Positions 20,902-33,216 of a stretch of DNA of 64,000 nt are shown here, one piece after another. Origin of the DNA: Xanthostigma xanthostigma. Lineage: Eukaryota > Arthropoda > Insecta > Raphidioptera > Raphidiidae. The DNA lies in the NCBI GenBank assembly GCA_963575645.1, contig OY754465.1, positions 59,481,901-59,545,900 of the forward strand, given 5' to 3'. Made by a program: the position numbers and the translations under genes. Position 1 is the first letter of the stretch; every line of letters begins with the position of its first letter. Under the pieces are notes generated by a model that was not told the origin of the DNA, did not search any database, and was given only the letters and a program-made list of their open reading frames with translations.

Positions 20902-22374
20902 GGGGCCATTCAAGTATTACGTAAGCAGCGAAGGGGGGGGGGTCTTTGCTTAGCTTATTTTGCTTACTTACTTTGCTTATTTTTACTGACAAGCGGAGAG
21001 GGGAGGTTTCAAAAATTACTAAAATGCTTCTTACTTAACAGTTACGAACCTGTTAGTGTATTCGGAATTTATTTATGAAAATCTGAATTTAAATAAAGTA
21101 GTTGACTCAATATACATTGACTTTTCTAGAGCCTTCGACTTAGTCAATCTTAACTTGTTAATTAGAAAATTGTATGCGTATGGAACTACTGGTACCATGC
21201 TACAATGGTTCGACTCTTACGGTAGACAACAAATCGTTAAGTTGCAAAACTTTGTATCTTATATTTTTGAGGTATTATCGGGGGTGGGTCAAGGCACTCA
21301 TTTGGGTTCCTTACTTTTTTTGCTTTTCATTAATGATATTGTTAATAACATATCATATTGCAATATATCTCTTTTTGCTGATGACACTAAATTATTCAAA
21401 GCTATTGAAACTCCGGAAGATATGATGCTGTTACGTTTGGATATCGCCTCCTTTGAAGAATGGTGTAGTTTAAATGGAATGGAATGCAATGCAAAAAAAT
21501 GCTTTACGATTAGATTCGGAAGAAGTCATCTCATCCAGTCAATGGATTATTATATTAATAATAGCCCTCTTAAAAGAGTAGAATATATCAAAGATTTAGG
21601 AGTGATATTTGATTCCAAAATGTCATTTAAGTATCATATAGAGCACCTTGATATTAAAATACGCAAAAAAATTTACTTTATAAAAAGATTTTCATTTTTA
21701 TTCAAATCTATTCTCACCTTTCGTACATTATATTACTCATTTATTTTTTCAAAACTTATGTACGCTTCAACTGTTTGGAGACCTCATGAGAAAGGTCTAA
21801 TTAAAAAGATTGAGTCATTAAATACTTTGTACCTTAGATACGCTTCGTTTAAAACGGGTAATGCTTTGCACTATACGGACCATGACTTTTCTTCGATTTA
21901 TAAATTGTTTAGTATTAGTACTTTGGAATCAGCCAGAGATAGAGCAGACATATTATTTGCCTTTAAGATCTTTTCTGGTTTGATTGATTGTTCAGAATTA
22001 TTGTATAGATTTAGTTTATATATTCCTCCTAGAAGTCTCAGGTCGAATAATTATTATTTTCTGATTCCAACATTGCGTGATGGTCAAAAAAAGAGTGTAG
22101 TGCATAGATTATCTGAACTGTGCAATGTTAATGCTATCTGGTTGGATTTATATTGTTCATCCATTTTTAAAGTTAAAAGCAAATCAAAGAATTTACTAAA
22201 ATATGAATAAACTTTTGTATTATTTTTTTAGTATTTTTGTAATACTCCTTATTTAATTACTTATATTTTAATTTTTTTTATTATATTTTTTAAGCTACAC
22301 AAATATTTCAAATTTATATTTTTGTATGGGGCTTGCCCTGTTGAAACAACAATAAACAATACTTGAATGGCCCC
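20902..22374. mobile_element. 136-bp MITE, second copy, split by a LINE
   Basis: The left part (20902 to about 21036) keeps the GGGGCCATTCAAGTATTACG terminus and a G run; the right part is only AATACTTGAATGGCCCC (about 22358-22374). By comparison with the intact copy, the LINE entered at the TTAC|..AATACTT position. Confidence 0.85.
21036..22357 (+). mobile_element. 5'-truncated non-LTR retrotransposon inside a MITE
   Basis: The frame 21056-22210 encodes a reverse transcriptase from the palm onward: YIDFSRAFDLVNLNLL, GVGQGTHLGSLLFLLFINDI and catalytic FADDT, then the thumb region with CNAKKCFTIRFGR. Upstream RT motifs and endonuclease are missing. The 3' UTR ends at ..ACAACAATAAACAAT. It differs clearly from the LINE at 4110 and belongs to the Jockey-type superfamily in a broad sense. 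Confidence 0.85.
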
Positions 22375-22437
22375 TTGCGTAATAACCGAATTGTATTTTG
22401 TGACGTCATACGGTCATGTTAAAGAGAGATAGTAAAT

Positions 22438-22473
22438 TATAGACTCTCAACAGCTGAGGTCATCAGCGTCTAT
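22438..22473. repeat. Short stem-loop motif, copy 1 of 3
   Basis: TATAGACTCTCAACAGCTG then AGGTCATCAGCGTCTAT; the outer ATAGAC/GTCTAT pair. Close copies are at 42194-42230 and 59451-59486. It lies about 280 bp beyond the 3' end of the USF3-like gene. Confidence 0.7.
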
Positions 22474-22710
22474 GTATGTATTAGAGAATCTGCACAAACC
22501 GACAGGCACGAACTCGGATTCCTGGGGGCGCCAATTCCCAAAAAACACCGGATTCCGAACTACATTCCACTGTCTCCCCTGAGAGAGGTCGTGTTAAAAC
22601 TTCTGAATAAAAATCGTAGTTCCAAAATTTGAATCAGAGTTATGTATAATTAAATGGGTAAAAATAACGACACCGTTTCATAATTAAAAAAATAATATAT
22701 TTTTTTTATA

Positions 22711-22755
22711 TTTATTGATATAATGTAACACGAAATAAATATTACAACTTTTATT
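22711..22755 (-). terminator. Poly(A) signals of the USF3-like gene
   Basis: On the minus strand AATAAA occurs at 22755-22750, overlapping the stop codon TAA (22753-22751), and again at 22716-22711, about 35 nt past the stop. The second is the likelier signal because the first would place cleavage almost at the stop. Confidence 0.55.
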
Positions 22756-25700
22756 TTGTTTTATGACCGCACGTCTCATTTGGGCTTGGATTAACTTTAT
22801 GTTTATAAGCCTTGTTGATTTCGGGAAAAATTGTACTCAGATTAAAATTGGTCACGGATGTGCCACCGCTGCCTGTATTACCGACAGCGGGCGAGAGCGT
22901 CACGTGAGATTCTTTAACCGGTGCGACTGATCTGTTGATGGGTTCGGGTAACAAAGACGCATGATGGAACGAAGAACTGTGAGTTTGATTGTAAGTTTTC
23001 GGATACAATGAATTGTTGGAATATAATTGAGAAGAATTGGTAGGCAGAAGACCGGCATGAAAAACGTCTTCGGTTAATAAAGGCGAAGCTATTCCGGCCG
23101 GTATCGGCAAAAAACCTAAATCGACACAACTATTCGATTCGTTCAAATATTGTTTTCTTTTACTGTTGATTTGTTTATTATGATCAGTCCGATGATCCGT
23201 TTTATGTGACGTTTTTATATACGGTTCGGTTTTGTTGGTGACGGTTTGTTTATTGTCCGAAATACCGCCGATAAATTGGTTATAATCTAAAGTGTCGGTT
23301 TCTGGAAGCATAAAATTTGATGAAGCAGTCGATGTGTTCGTAACACTGTTGCCTTGGTACGTCGAGTTCGCTAACGAGTACGTCATTAAATTTTGATGCA
23401 GGTGTGTTTGCGATTGGTTCGAAAAGTAACGAGAATCTTGAGTCGACGCTATGTCCACAGAGGGAAAATAACTATCGGAACCGAACGAAGGTAACGTTTG
23501 GTTTTTCTTGGCGAATACGGGAACGTTTTGATTTTGTTGAAGATCGTGACAATGATTTACGGTCTTCATAGAATTATTTTGGTCCTGATCTGACGACGCA
23601 TTATGTCCTATAAGCGCTTCGGCTGAATAGTTCTTCGACAGATTTTTAAAAGTTCTGTTTTGTAATTTATCCATTTGCGGTCTGTATTCTTGAATGTTTT
23701 CCGTGTTATTGCGAACAAACGATGAATAATTGAAAGAAGACATATTAGGGATATTTTTAGATTCTTTGACGTCTTTCAGTTGGCTATTCTGGCCACTTTG
23801 GCGTTCGGTTCCTTTCTGGAACCGCTTCATATGTTTGTTACTGGCACTGTTTTTCACGTTAACGTTACTCATGTTTGATCTACGAACAGAACTTCCCGAG
23901 TCTGTGTTTATTTCCGACTTGCTATGATCGACCAATTGGCTTACAGACAATATATTATTGAATGAACTTTGTTGCGAATATACTTGTGAATCTTTATTGT
24001 TATATTTGTTTCTTATATCTTTAGGAGCATAGGCGACGTCTTTGTGCAAGTCGTTCACTTTTTTTAAACTGTGATCTACATTGCAGTACTTATTTAAATC
24101 GGAAGTCATCGTTCTATCGGTAACAGTAGTAGGATTCAAAGCCAAATCTCCGAGCAACGTCGGTAAAGTAGAAGGAATGACGAGATTGTGATTATCGATG
24201 AACGGAGGCATTTTAGTCGGCGACCACGAAAACTGATTTTCGTCGTTTTGCAGCAGAGTCGAATTGCGAGAATAAGCACTCGGCGGTATGATATTGAAAT
24301 GCTGATCGAGCATCGATGTTTTACGAGACGAGTCCGTTAAAACAGAGTTGTTCTGTGATTCGACAACTGAATATAGACTGTTACCGTTATTGTAATAGCT
24401 TGTCGTCGGAGGTATGTGTGACGGCGTTTGGAACGTGCTGCTGGGAAAAATGGAATTTTGAGCGTAGTCGAACTCTTTGCCTAAAGGAGGTATGTAAAAG
24501 TCGTTCGTATGTTGTTGGGTCGACTTAATGTCCGGAGCGGTCATCCAGTTCACCGGGAGTCTTTGAGAATACGAAGTATTCGTTACTTTTTTATTATCGA
24601 CGACAGGCATCGATTTTGTACCTTTATAACCGACAGTCGGCTGTTTATTGTTTTTGCATTTTGTTTCTTCGTACTTATGATCTTGCGACGTGGTATATAT
24701 CGGCTTTCCAAACGTCGTCTGTTGACACATTTTGCTTGTTTTGCATTTATTATTGTCCGTTTTAGTCGGCAACGAAAATATTTGATTGTCGTTTCCGTAA
24801 TTTAGAAAATGGTCGGCATATTTGGGAAACTGTTGCGTGCCATAATTACACGATAAAGTCGAAGGTAATTGGTTTACATCGGAATTAGCACTGAATTGAT
24901 TATATGCATTGTATTGTGAATTGTTTGTCTGTATGTTAGTTGATGCGAACGATTTCAAAGGCACGTTAGAATTGTCTATATGCGCACCGATTTGACACTG
25001 TGACATCGTAACATTATCCGAAAACGATTGTTTTCCTGTGGAATTCTTTGCTACGTTTCCTAAATTCGAGCAATTTGAAGGCGCAGTTTTCTCAGCACAA
25101 TTTAACGATTTTATTGCCGTACCTTGCGTTTGTAAATTGGTACCACTTTGACACGCATTCGTCAAAGTCGAAGGCATCGCCGGTGGAGCTGGCAAATTTA
25201 ACTCCGTCATATTCTTAGATACGTCTTTTAAAACCGAACTGTGTTCGTAATTGAACACGTTGTCGGAGATTTTTGAATTTCTAAACAAAGACATGTCGGA
25301 AAAAATGCAACTCGCCAAGGTGCTCGACGTTTGGAGTGAATTGAAATGATACAAAGGATCGTCTGACTTTTGTACCGTATCGCATATCGGTAGCTTGGAA
25401 CTTTTATCTTTTGCCGGAGTAATATACGTGATGTTCGAATTATTAACATCCAAAAACTTGTTATCTGATAAATTAAATTCTGTGTGTTTTTTGCTCGTTG
25501 TGACCTGTTTCTGGGGAGCTGCGTTGTTTTCATAGCACGAATAAAAATTCGATGACAGATCTTTGTTTGAAAAAAAATTATCCAAAGATAAAATGTTTGA
25601 ATTTAAATTATCGGCTTGGGACGTTTTGGTAATATCGAAAGTTCCGATTTGAAGTAACGTCGGTGTACCGTCGCGTTGACTGTCGGAATTTTCGTCTTCG

Positions 25701-27201
25701 GCCATTTCCGTCACTTTACCGCCCGTTAAAGTCGATACTAACGGGAAAGCTAATAAAAATGCGGCCGTAGGAGAAATCGATTCAGGATGTTGCCCGCCGA
25801 CTGGAACCTGTAAAGATGCGAAAATATCGTTCGACAGTTCCGAATGTGGAACGGATATATTCAAAGAATCGCACGCATCAGTCGTCGAGGCCATGTTATT
25901 TTCTTTCGATAAATCTGCAGATATTTCAGCTATTTTTGCTGCCTCGGTTACGGTTTTATTTTTATTTTCTATGTGTTTTTTCGGGAATAAATTGTTTATT
26001 TTTATCGGTGAACTGAATTGCTTTGGTTCAATTTTAATATCCTTACAATCCATAGCAGGTTCGTTTTCTTTAGGTTTCTTTACACTGTCGAGATCCACGG
26101 ATAAATCCGGCACTACAGGAGCTGGACATTTATTCCGAGTGGCGTTTTTACAAAGGGAGTCGATACTATAATTGTTAACTGCAGACGGTTTGCTAACAAC
26201 ACTATAGTTATCTATATTATTTTCCGACGAATTGATATCGTTTACTTGTGAACCGGAAGTAATGTCTATTTTCGCTCTTTTGTTTTGTGTATCCGATGAC
26301 AATTCACTGATTTTTCTTTTTAAAGAGTTGTCAGACTTCGTAGCAGCATCTGTATCACATTCGGTCTGTTTATTTACAATTACCTGTTCACTGTTCGTTT
26401 TGTTATTCGTAACATTCGTTGTTACAGACACGTTTAAATCACTTTCCTGTTTATTCTTAACAACATTTTTGTTATCTTCCTCCAAATCCGTTTTATTTTC
26501 TTTGAAAAAGCTATCGCTTTTATCAGTCTTAATTGATTTTGACTTATCATCTTTATCTTGATTAGTACATTTTACAGTACCATTCTTTTTGGTGACCGAT
26601 TTATTATCTGACGTATTGTTCGGTTTGTTTTTAAATCGTGACGAAAGTGCCGGTATCGGTAATTTATTAATCGTAATCGTTTTAGTTACTCCGAGTTTAG
26701 GAGCAATTTTATGAAAATGTTTGTTAGAAATCTTATCGACGCTAGAACAAACTATAGGCTCCGAATTATTTGATTTGGTCGTAACGCTCGAAGCAGTACT
26801 GGTTTTCAACGATGCATTCGTTGTTAACGATTTGTTGGGACAAGTTTTAGCAATGCTCGAAGTTGAGTTGGACACGAAAGAAAGAGTTTGAACTGTATCA
26901 GGAATACTAGGTGTTACGAGCTTGATAGCATCGCTCAAAACTGCTCCGGTTTTAATAACGTTCGAAGCTGAATTTGGCAACAGTGCTACTGTTTGTTGCG
27001 CAGGCTGAGACGTGTTGATGACGGCAGTAAAGACAGTCGGTTGAGGCTGTATAACGTTCGGAGCTGTTTGAAGCAACGGAACAATCGTGCCATTCGCGAG
27101 TATTAACATTCCGGGCCCCAGACTGCTTGCAGTTTGTTCCGTCGGTCTTATACTGGTTGTCATAACTGGACTCGACAATAAACATGAATTCGTAATTATA
27201 T
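22751..27201 (-). CDS. USF3: USF3-like last exon (4,451 bp)
   Basis: The minus-strand acceptor GTAATTCCAG precedes 27201 and the frame is open to 22751. It contains a Lys/Asp/Asn-rich charged stretch, SPTAAFLLAFPLVS, many Asn-Ser-Thr runs, YSAEALIG about four-fifths along, and the terminal NFNLSTIFPEINK. Met codons upstream in the same frame (to 27256) are intronic, because the preceding exon splices in at 27201 in phase. Confidence 0.85.
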
Positions 27202-29301
27202 CTGGAATTACAAACATAGTTATAATCGACCAATATGGAAGTTTATTTAACCTCACTTTAAATATGTTTAGAGGTTATGTAATTCTAGCTCAAGAAAAAA
27301 AATAGGCGCCAATCAATTTTAGTAAGATTATCAATAAAGTGAGGACCAATATTATAACCTCACTTTAAATATATTTAAAGGTTATGTAATTGTAGTTCAA
27401 AAAAAAAAAATAGGCGTCAGTCAATTTTTGTAAGATTATCAATAACAGTGAGGCTAAAAAAAAAATGAAATCTGCCTGTCGTGCGGTGTCGCTCACCATT
27501 GGTCCGTTTCACAGGAGCGCCTTGAATAACAAATGACTGTTGTGCTTGCATCACAGTTGAAGCTGACGAGCATAAGTTCGCGATGACGTTGGACGATTGC
27601 GTAGCTGGTATTTTTATAACTCCATTACTTGGTAATAACGTATACGTATTGTTTATTTGCGGAATGATGACGGAACTTGTGCCGCTTCCATTCGAAGAAT
27701 TAAGGAAATGCACAACGGGAGTACGTTTGTTATTCACTAAATGTGACTGCAATAAATTTTTTCTATTCACTAATTTTTTACATTTATTTTCGGAAACTAC
27801 TTTTCGCAACTGTTTCGATGTGTTTCGTTTCGTTAATACAGTTTGCGATGAGTTCGATTTTAAAACAGACAATGCTTTCATATTCGTTCTTTTTTTCAGC
27901 TTCATCTTACTTTTTTTTTCTTCATTTTGTTCTGAAAATTATAAGAAAAAAGAAACTTCTTACACTTTAGCAATTTTTGGCGGTTTTATTATTTTAGGAT
28001 TAGGAAATGGTTACGTGGAATTTGCTACTGTGGCTAGAAAAAATGCTACGTATACACACATACTGCGCATGCGTGTAAAGTGCGTATGACGCTTTGACAG
28101 AAAGAGTAGAAACGATTCTCCCACTCTTTTCTCTCAACTGCCGGTTGAAGTCCGGAGAAGGAGAAACTTATTCTAGCATCCGGAAGGTCATAAAAAAAAT
28201 GCAAACTCGAAAAATAACTTACTTTTATTCGCCCTTTCGGCCAAAACTTCCGCTTGTTCGGCTGTAACTTTGTTGGACAGCAAATACCATCGATTAAAAT
28301 GTTTAATAGTGCCACATTCTGACGGAATTTTGATTCTAGCATCTTTCAAAAGACCTGTTAGCTGTTCGATACGTTTTGAAAAATTATCGAGACGCGTTTG
28401 TAATCCTTCAAATTCTTGTTCTGCAATCAATATAATTACATAATCGGTTAATTTATTTTTTGTTGATTTGCAATGCCAGAATTATTTTATTATCTATGAT
28501 AATCGCTTAAGATTCGTATGCAAAGCATCAGATATCGATCTTTATTTTTGACGTGTTAACGTTTTATAAATTGATGAAACACCGGCTGCATGCACGAAAA
28601 AGTGTCACGTTCCGAAATGTGTCAAGTTCCGCCTGACCCTGTGCGTGCAAGCGAGAGCGCAGTACGTTATCACATAAAACTATCGTCCGTAAACCGACTT
28701 TACAGACAACCAATTTTTTTTAAGGATCAAATAGATATCCTGCACATCACCAGATGCAGACCAATTTAGAATTATCAAAGTTACGTTCGGATTATAACGT
28801 TGCGATCTCAACATTCGGTTAAACGTGTGTTCCGATTAAAAAGGTTCTATTGTGTGACTGTATTAACACATTGGCGACCGGTAACACCAGCTTCGAGTTT
28901 GCGTTGAAGAATTAAAAATTTATATCATAACACTATAGATATTTCACTGCTGTGACCATACTGATTTTATAAACATTATAGTAAATATGGCTAAAGTTGT
29001 AGTGCCATTCAAATATTTACATTTTTACGGGTTTAGCAGCTATCACGCGCAAACGTGTTAAGTAACTTAACTTAAAATAAAACAAATGAAGTACTAACTC
29101 TTTAAATTTTCCTTCTCGGGCCCTTCAGTTAATAATTTTCTATTCTGCTTCTGTAAATCCTCGATGTATTCTGTTGAACGTTTAATAATTTCTATTTTAC
29201 TGATTTCGACGGCAGGATCATACGATGGAAGAACACGGTACAGAGCTTGGAACGAAACGTTGAGACGGTCTCTTCGATCTCGTTCCCATTCACGACATTT
29301 A
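22751..29301 (-). CDS. USF3: USF3-like bHLH transcription regulator, 5' end not found
   Basis: This is a large nuclear basic helix-loop-helix protein. Exons (minus strand): 29301-29099, 28420-28223, 27931-27497, 27201-22751; all three joints are phase 1 with GT/AG sites and the frame closes on the TAA stop. At least 1,762 residues are encoded. The basic region WERDRRDRLN, helix-loop-helix to about IEDLQKQNRKLL, then a coiled segment, match the N-terminus of vertebrate USF3 in order. Far C-terminal blocks YSAEALIG and NFNLSTIFPEI also match USF3. The rest is low-complexity, rich in Ser, Asn, Thr and Gln, with a well-conserved-looking SPTAAFLLAFPLVS. The first exon should lie above 29301. The start of the 29301 exon could also be near 29382, which has another acceptor. 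Confidence 0.82.
27497..27931 (-). CDS. USF3: USF3-like exon (basic linker)
   Basis: The minus-strand acceptor TAATTTTCAG precedes 27931 and the donor G|GTGAGC follows 27497. It encodes QNEEKKSKMKLKKR, a Lys-rich segment and hydrophobic-Thr/Ser stretches (VIIPQINNTYTLLPS) like the region after the coiled coil in USF3. Confidence 0.8.
28223..28420 (-). CDS. USF3: USF3-like exon (coiled segment)
   Basis: The minus-strand acceptor TTGATTGCAG precedes 28420, and the donor A|GTAAGT follows 28223. QEFEGLQTRLDNFSKRIEQL is amphipathic; LLKDARIKIPSECGTIKHF.. aligns in position with the vertebrate USF3 segment after its coiled coil. Confidence 0.82.
28545..28721 (+). mobile_element. Repeat family A, copy 3
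   Basis: It runs from TTTTTGACGTGTTAACGTT to CGTAAACCGACTTTACAGAC and a T run. It is shortened in the middle relative to copy 1. It lies in the USF3-like intron between the bHLH and coiled exons, antisense to the gene. Confidence 0.8.
29099..29301 (-). CDS. USF3: USF3-like bHLH exon
   Basis: The donor GA|GTTAGT follows 29099; the acceptor ATGCTTTCAG precedes 29301. It encodes KCREWERDRRDRLNVSFQAL, loop, then EIIKRSTEYIEDLQKQNRKL, a complete bHLH with the ERxRR core of the basic region. The adjoining upstream frame reads on to 29510 but is probably intron. Confidence 0.82.
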
Positions 29302-31730
29302 CTGAAAGCATACCAATCAGTTACATCTTTGTTATATCGATACGTAGGCACGCTAATGATCTTAGTTTTTGAGCTTCTATAATCTACAATAAGGTAGTAA
29401 ACAAATGATGACAAACACATATTCATACAAAAATATTTTCTAGAAATGCGGTTTATAGATCTGTAATCTAACTCTAATCGTTTGTAATAATACTGAAGAG
29501 GAAGATTCAAAAATTTTAAATTTATAAATGAGGGTGCGTATCCAACCTTCTAAATAAGTCATTTTCAGGGTCCCCAAATTAAATTTCGTGTCAAAAAACA
29601 AAATTTAATAAATGTAATAAATTCAGAATAAATTGTAGGAAAATAGAAACCGATTGTCATGTAATTTTAGGTTATGTTCATAAGAGAAAATTATTATTTT
29701 TAAACACCTTAGTTTTCGTTTGGGTTTGGACATTATCTTTAGATATGTTATTCATTGTTATTAAACTTTTTAAATTATTTGATTAGGTACGTAAGATATT
29801 TATACACAAATAAATAGTTTGACAGCTCTCGAAATTAATCAATTTCGGAAATATTCTAGTTTTTTATCGACTCGGTCATCGTTACTGTTATGTTTAAAAT
29901 GTGTTCTATAAGGATATCCCACTAAAATATCCAAAATCCTGAATTTGTTTCCAGGCCAGTAGAATTTTTTTTCGAGTAAAATTAAATATTTTTATATAAT
30001 TTTGAAAAAATCCATTAGATGTGGCAAATTATAAAGAAATATAATTATTGTGAAGCATAAAAATAACAATTCCTTTTTTCTCTACCGGGATTAACGATGA
30101 AAAATTTTAATTGTTTCAATCATTTAAAACATCAGTTCTCGCGTATCGATTATATACATCTATCTATCGATTAAAACAAATACATATACAAATCTGATAC
30201 AGAGGTATCTCTATAATATAAAATACAATTTTTTTATGAAACTGGCGTAAGTCACTGGAGACGTATCTCAAAGATAACATTAAGTTGTTTCTTATTTCAA
30301 GGCCTTATTTGTAATGTTAGTTGTCCATGCTAAATTTTACAAATTATAATCTTCATTACCTATATGAATATGATGTCGAAAAACAATGAGAAAATTGTTT
30401 GTTTATATTAATTAAAAAAATGTATTTTTTAATCTCATACAGGATATAATTATTATTGTATATCTAATATCATTATATCCGTAGATCTTTATTCCGCATT
30501 GGCATGACATTACAACTATGATGTCATCTCATCTCATCTACTGTCTACAAGTGGTAAAGCATTCATTAAAACTTCTTACTTCTTACCAGTACCTAAGTAT
30601 AATGTACGCGCATTAGAATATTAGATAATCCAAGATAATACATCATAATAGCTATCACATTGCGTCACAATGTATGCCGGTCTGGCAATATTATTTTTAA
30701 TTGAAGTTGTATCACTTGCTGACTTTTAGAAAAGCTTTAGAAAATATAACAATTAAAATATAATATATGTTATTCTTATACTTTCATTTCTGTTTATTCT
30801 GAAATCTTATCATTATAAATTAATTTTGAAAAACCAGAAATTTCGACGTGTCTAATTCAAATCACAATATTCTCGAAAAGCAAATAAATAATACTGAAAT
30901 TGATGATTTGTTTTGTTTACAGCTTTCAATTATAAATATACTTCAGTTGTTTTTGAGACTATTGTTTTCATTAAAAACTGTACCTACTAATTATTGTAAA
31001 ACCTAGATTTGTTTGTTTTTTTTAAACTGTTTCGTGAAAAACAGAACACCTAATAGAATCACTTCGGTGTCCGTCCGTCTATCACAGGCGATTTTCTCTG
31101 AAACTATTTGACGTACAATTTGTTTAACGACCACAGTCCGCAGCAGGTATAATAATTTACATATTGCGTTTGATGTACTTGTCCTTGGACTGTCAATGTA
31201 AAAGTATATCGATGCCTTGTTTAGAATTAAGAACTAATATAATAATGCCATTAATTAAGATGCCAAGCCATTCCTATAGACTGAACGTACTGGAGTCTAA
31301 TAAATAAATAATAAACCGATTATTATTATTATTACAAAGATAGTTTCAAACATCACGATTCTTAAAATGTTTTTGTATTTTTTTTTTCAATTATCAAGCC
31401 TGCTAATTTTTCACAACAACTAAACCGCCGAACGTCTTCTGTTTAAAGACCTTGCATTATTTTGAATACATTAATTCTGATGCGAACAATCTTTAAAAAT
31501 TAAGAGGGTGCAGTGTCCATGGGTACTTGATATATAATTAAAATATACAATCGGTGTGTTGTCGCTGTACATACATCAGAACAGATATGAGATAAGTGCA
31601 TATGCATGGACACGGCGGAAGTGGGTCGCTTTCTTCTTCGCCGAATACACGCTGCGTTCCAAACGGGGTCAGGTGTCATCTCACCTTTCTCATTCAAGTG
31701 AACGAGGTGGGGACGATTGTATGGCGGACT
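29302..31730. other. Gene-poor AT-rich stretch
   Basis: There is no supported coding exon. It should hold the missing first exon and promoter of the USF3-like gene, but I could not identify them. A diverged copy of the common lepidopteran repeat lies near 31045-31090 (GAACACC..CACTTCGGTG). (ATT)n is at about 31320-31335. Confidence 0.5.
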
Positions 31731-31844
31731 TATATATTAGGGCACTGAATGAAAGCGACGCTTAACATAATAATAACAATCTGCATACGTGGACGTCACG
31801 CTGCACAACAGTTCGTTATTGTTTTTTATTTGTAAATCCGATAG
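31731..31844 (+). promoter_or_regulatory. TATA promoter and 5'-UTR exon of the secreted-protein gene
   Basis: TATATAT at 31731-31737 would place transcription start near 31762-31768. A 5'-UTR exon then ends with a consensus donor ATAG|GTAAGT at 31844, and its intron ends with TTTTATTTAG at 32297, four bases before the ATG. This arrangement supports a real short gene downstream. Confidence 0.6.
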
Positions 31845-32301
31845 GTAAGTGTGCTGTGTGATTATTATAGTGTACTTGTGATGAAGTGAAAGTTTTGTTA
31901 CAGTTTTGCATTTTAAAAAATCGACAGCGTTATGTTATATTTTGCTTGCATTAATTAATATTACGTTTTAATTTTATTCATTGTAATTCAGTGATTATAT
32001 AACAGGAATAAATAACAAGTAATATTTAAATTTGTAATTTAAAAGAATTACACGCTTGAATATTATTGTTTGAGATATTTTACATTGCAATTTAAAAAAT
32101 TACCGTTGTAATTTAAACAAAAATTATAAAGTTTTCTGAAGTAAAAAATATACATTGAAGTTATTTTTTTAAATTTTACTAACAATTCCCTTTTATTAGC
32201 TAAGTACGCTTTTTGCATTCATGTAGTAATGTAGTGTTATTTGAAATATAAAAAAGAACAATTTTTAAATTTTTTAACAAATTACTGTTTTATTTAGCAA
32301 A

Positions 32302-32673
32302 ATGAAGATCGCCGTGTGCTTAACTGTATTCGCAGCTACATTGTTGGTGGCTAGCGCAATGCCGCAAAAGGATGGAGCATCTTACACAAATGAAGCAATT
32401 CGACAGGCACAAAACACCTATCTAATTCCCAAGGACGCAGAAATACAAAAGGTCAATTAATGCGTTCTTAGTTTTATTATCTTTTATTTAATTAGCCCTC
32501 TATTTTAATATAACTTTGTTCAACTACAGGTTCAAGAAGGGATCGAACTGGCCGCTTACGAAAGTATTCCCGGAGACCAGAAAATAAACTTATTCGAAAT
32601 TCTTGGCGATCAGGTGCCTTCTGAAGTTATTAATAATCTTCAAGGTCAAATTGACCAAGTTGGTAAAAGTTAA
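32302..32673 (+). CDS. Small secreted protein, 97 aa, two exons, unknown function
   Basis: Exons 32302-32451 and 32530-32673 join in phase 0 (AAG|GTCAAT donor, CAACTACAG acceptor). The start has the insect-type context CAAAATG. Residues 1-19, MKIAVCLTVFAATLLVASA, form a clear signal peptide. The mature part of about 78 residues is acidic, has no cysteine and contains TNEAIRQAQNTYLIPKDAEI and INLFEILGDQVPSEVINNL, likely amphipathic helices. If the intron is kept, a 52-residue form ending VN results. I do not recognise the family; it resembles small hemolymph or gut secreted proteins in layout only. Confidence 0.8.
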
Positions 32674-33210
32674 ACAGTGAAAATATTTCGATTCCTTTAA
32701 CAACAGCTGTCTTTGTTAAAGAATATTTTTACTGCAAAGTACACTTTTCTGTGTACAAATAATTCTAAAATGGTTAAGGCAAATCTATTTCTTCAGTTTT
32801 GGAAACTTTTAACATGCTGATTATTTTTTTCTTTAGCTTAAATAAAACTGCGAACTTTTTTTGTAGTTGATTCCAGTTGATACATTTTAGAATTTCATTT
32901 TTATATTACATTCAGTTTGTTTCGTGAAAAAAATTGATTTGAAGTATATTTGCGAGTTATTTGCAAAATATTCAGAATTTAATTAAATGTTTAAAACTGA
33001 GAAGTCGCTGTGCAAATTGTAAAAAATATGCAATTACGAAATGGATACAGAATATTCTCCCATGAAGAAGTGGAGAACACATTTTAATACCGCCGTATTT
33101 TATTTTTTAATTGTATTATTTCTCCTTACTTGTTGTACCTGTTTATTCTAAAATCTAATTTCCTGTTTACATCAACATTGTAAATTTTGTATCTCGATGT
33201 ACTTAATTTT

Positions 33211-33216
33211 AATAAA
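33211..33216 (+). terminator. Poly(A) signal of the secreted-protein gene
   Basis: AATAAA, 538 nt after the stop at 32673, is the first canonical signal in a long AT-rich 3' UTR. Confidence 0.5.

Noticed and set aside
27583..28089. 168-codon plus-strand hydrophobic frame
   Set aside because: It is antisense to the USF3-like exon 27931-27497, whose splice sites and phases are consistent.
31700..31725. NF-kB-like site (GGGGACGATT) upstream of the secreted-protein gene
   Set aside because: It departs from the consensus in the 3' half and is single; immune regulation cannot be claimed.
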